DNA from: Branchiostoma floridae
Lineage: Eukaryota; Chordata; Leptocardii; Amphioxiformes; Branchiostomatidae
Length of the DNA: 64,000 nucleotides
Assembly: GCF_000003815.2 (NCBI RefSeq)
Contig: NC_049987.1
Coordinates: 12,828,700 to 12,892,699 of the forward strand
Reading direction: 5' to 3'
Part shown: positions 61,267-64,000 of the stretch, piece by piece
Position numbering within the stretch: position 1 is the first letter of the stretch
How the letters are laid out: every line of letters begins with the position of its first letter
Program-made: the position numbers and the translations under genes
Notes under the pieces: model-generated
What the model was told of the DNA's origin: nothing
What the model saw: the letters and a program-made list of their open reading frames with translations, nothing else
Database searches by the model: none

Positions 61267-62441
61267 CATGGAGCATACGTCACACTGTACAGCCTGATGA
61301 CTATACGTTCAGTGTTTTGAAACCCTAAAAAGAGCTTTACACACTGTTCATTGAAACCTATTTACCATACATAGTATACAAAATTAGCTTGATGAAAAAT
61401 TAAGGACTTTAACTCTCGGATATATTTACAAGATACACTTCCGTTCTAGCTAGGCGAAAATATATGGCATAAAGGGTCTTGGATTAGCCGATTGATATCA
61501 CAAGGCATTCAAACCTTTACAGTTAAATATCTTATACCAACGAATGTGATCAGCATACAGTATAGCATAGATATATTAGATTTTACTGATTTTTATTTTT
61601 TTTAGTTGTTTTTATGTATTTTTTAAGTTAAAAGTAAAATGCAAAACAACCACCCCTATCCATTAATAGTACGATCTAGAAGGGTGAGCGCCATCTTGTT
61701 TTTGTCACTTCCCGTTCCCCAAAAATTGGGGAAAGAATTTTGCGTTCGTGCAAATAAACGTGGATCAAGAGTGAAACGGGCGACAGGGGAGAGTTGAGCT
61801 GAGGACATTTGGTTCCCGTTTTTCGTGTTGCAGTTTAAGGTGGGCGAGGTTTTACGTCATAGCTTCAAGGAAAGAGAAAATATAAATTTTGTCGGATGGG
61901 TGGAGCCGTGGCCCAGGCCAATTTTTGAGTGGGAGGGGGGCACCCGGAAAAGAGTGATGTTTTTAGTCACGAAGGAAGTCTTAGAGACTAACGTTTTGTA
62001 GAACCAAACGTTGAATCTTTAAGGGCTCGGACTGTAGCCTGGGTTTCATTTGTCTGACGTAGAATTGTTTAAAATCAGTCATGAAACAGGGGCGTGATGT
62101 GTTGTGCATATCTTTTGCTAGATCTATGATAATCGAATTTTGCATCTGTCAAGTGGTGTTGTCTGCCTTATATGTAACTTCCGGATAGAACGGAGATAAT
62201 TTTGGCAGAGAACTGCGTTCAGTTGATGTTTATGTAGGTTAAAAGTCCATCAAATTGTTTCGTAAAAAGGTATAAAGTAGACTGCAAGAATAGAAGTGTG
62301 CTTTTGTCTTTAAAGAAGTTTGTATTTGAACTTTTATCAGCATTTGGGATATTTCAACAGATTCAAATGAATTCTTGTGTTCTAATCTAGAGACTTATTT
62401 TTTCAGAGATGACCTAGCACGGACAGATCAGGCTTCCCACA
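61263..62441. promoter_or_regulatory. Shared divergent promoter region of CDC40 and the WAVE gene
   Basis: 1.2 kb between two head-to-head starts. A second YY1-type site, CGCCATCTTG, lies at 61689-61698. The WAVE coding exon seems to start by splicing (polypyrimidine tract and CAG ending near 62405), so an untranslated first exon probably lies within this region. Confidence 0.6.
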
Positions 62442-63803
62442 ATGCCCCTGATCAAGCGGAATGTAGATCCTGTGCACCTCTGCAGGGGGTCTCTACCTCA
62501 GGGCATCAGTAATGAACTTGAGTGTGTGACCAACAATGCACTGTCTGGTGAGAACTTTTCAGACTTATACAAATCATGACAGTTCAGATTTCCACATTTT
62601 AAGTGTACAAATACATGATGATGATAAAAGTACTGAATTATTTCATCAGTACATTAAACCACAATCCAACTTCATTGGCAAAAACGAAGTTTTGTTCATC
62701 TACTTTGTAAGTCATCATTTTCATTCTGAGTCTCAACAGTTGATTTAGATCAAAGTTGGCAGTTTTCAGTATATCTGGTCAAGAGCAGCTGATTTGAGTT
62801 TCCCTATTGTAATCTACTCACACATGTAGCTTGTGTCTCTAGACTAATTCTCGTCAGTGTCAATTATTGTGGAATTTGATGTCTCGTTCCCCTTTTTTTT
62901 TCAGGAATCATCCGCCAGCTCAGTAACCTGAGTAAGCATGCAGAAGACATGTTCGGGGAGCTGTTCAAGGAAGCCTCAGCCTTCCAGCACCGCTGTGTGA
63001 CCTTACAGCAGCGCATCGACAAGCTTAGGGTCAAGGTGACACAACTGGACTCTACAGTGGAAGAAGGTAGAATAATTTTTACCTGTATCATTTTTGAAAG
63101 CACTTGTTGCCAATGCAACATGTGACCAAGCACAATGCAATAACAGTGTTTAGAAAGCATATCCAAACATACAAGAATAACTCCAAAGGGAATTTTAGGC
63201 TTCATTGGGAATGTTGAGTTCAACTCCAAGGTTGTATCCATTGCAGCTTGGTGTTAAAATGACCAATATTTTTGTTTATCCCTCTAGTGTCTCTACAAGA
63301 CATCAACATGAGGAAGGCGTTCAAGACGTCCATCGTCCCAGACCAGCAGGTCACGTCACGACAGTCAATGCCGTCCGCCATGCAGGATACGTACAACCAG
63401 TGTGACAAGCCTCCTCCTCTCAACATTCTCACACCTTACAGGTTTGTGCACTGTGTAACATGTACTGACCAATCAGGACCTTCATCAGAATGACAAGCCC
63501 ACTATTGAAAAATTCTAAATCCAGAAAAGTGGGTCAGTCAAGGCTAAACAATTGTCTGCCTGTGGTGTTTCAGCAAAATGTTTTTCACCTGTGAAGATAA
63601 GCTGTCATTCTGTAATGTTACCTGCCATTCTGACATGTTATCATTACATGTTAACATGTCATTCTGTCATCTTATCTTTCAGGGATGATGGGAAAGAGGG
63701 GCTGAAGTTCTACACTGATCCAAACTTCTTCTTCGAGCTGTGGTGTATGGAGATGCAGAAGGATGTCCAGGCCATCAAAGACGCGCGGCGCAGGAAGCAG
63801 AAG
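62442..63803 (+). CDS. WASF: WASP-family verprolin-homologous protein (WAVE/WASF), 5' part
   Basis: Four coding exons, 62442-62547, 62905-63066, 63288-63441 and 63683-63803, phase-consistent. They encode the first 181 residues; the gene continues past the window. This is the WAVE homology domain: [16 protein letters not shown] at the start, then [20 protein letters not shown], the coiled heptads [15 protein letters not shown], the TSRQSMP block, and [14 protein letters not shown]. The final basic RRRKQK begins the phosphoinositide-binding region. It anchors the protein in the WAVE regulatory complex (Abi, HSPC300), which controls Arp2/3 actin branching downstream of Rac. The proline-rich and VCA parts lie beyond the window. 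Invertebrates usually have one WASF, so I give no paralogue number. Confidence 0.95.
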
Positions 63804-64000
63804 GTATGTATGGGGGTTTCCAAGCATACTTTTAACATTTAATGATTCAGCAGGAAAAGTAATTCACAGTTGGTATTTTATGGTCTTTTTCGTCCCACAA
63901 ATGTGAAAAGTTGTTGCAGAGCTAGTTATGTTGGCTTTTATCACGCTGACCCACTAGTGGTTATGAAATGTGATGTATTTAATGTAACCACAGGAATCAT
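63804..64000 (+). other. Intron of the WAVE gene at the window edge
   Basis: Starts with donor GTATGTATG after the fourth coding exon. No further exon is evident before the window ends. Confidence 0.6.

Overview
This is a eukaryotic, intron-rich, AT-leaning genomic window with many small inverted-repeat transposons. Spliced gene models can be read directly from GT/AG boundaries with matching phases. Gene content (PDSS2, CHORDC1, CDC40/PRP17, WASF/WAVE and a large animal-type polyketide synthase), intron density and repeat style suggest a marine invertebrate deuterostome. An amphioxus (Branchiostoma) is my best guess; this is inference.

Layout. 1-8.3 kb is gene-free and transposon-rich: a small hAT-like element at 366-720, then a 4.6-kb element (3046-7636) with 172-bp terminal inverted repeats and a 9-bp target duplication. 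8.5-12.9 kb is PDSS2 (+, 6 exons), followed by a gene-poor stretch with an assembly gap (14209-14308) and a Harbinger-type element (17642-18375). 18.6-21.7 kb is a two-exon Patched-domain (RND/sterol-sensing) membrane protein (-). 23.5-38.6 kb is a seven-exon polyketide synthase (+). 40.5-47.4 kb is CHORDC1 (-, 10 exons) with an extended C-terminus and a single-base frameshift. 48.6-61.3 kb is CDC40/PRP17 (-, 14 exons), with introns full of repeats. From 62.4 kb the 5' part of a WAVE-family gene (+) runs off the window.

The most unusual object is the polyketide synthase. It predicts about 2718 residues: KS-AT-DH-(structural/pseudo-ER)-KR-ACP, then a degenerate adenylation-like domain lacking its ATP-binding signature, then two short exons encoding a phospholipase-C-type PH domain. 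There is no thioesterase or reductase release domain. It lies head-to-head with the Patched/RND gene, 1.8 kb apart, with a clean TATA box on the synthase side. This recalls PKS-RND exporter pairs in bacteria, but any functional link is inference. CDC40 and WASF are also head-to-head, as I recall for human CDC40/WASF1 at 6q21, which suggests an ancient shared promoter. The CDC40 start codon sits in a perfect TISU/YY1 element.

Coordinates of splice sites were read by eye and could be off by a base or two in places. No database search was possible.
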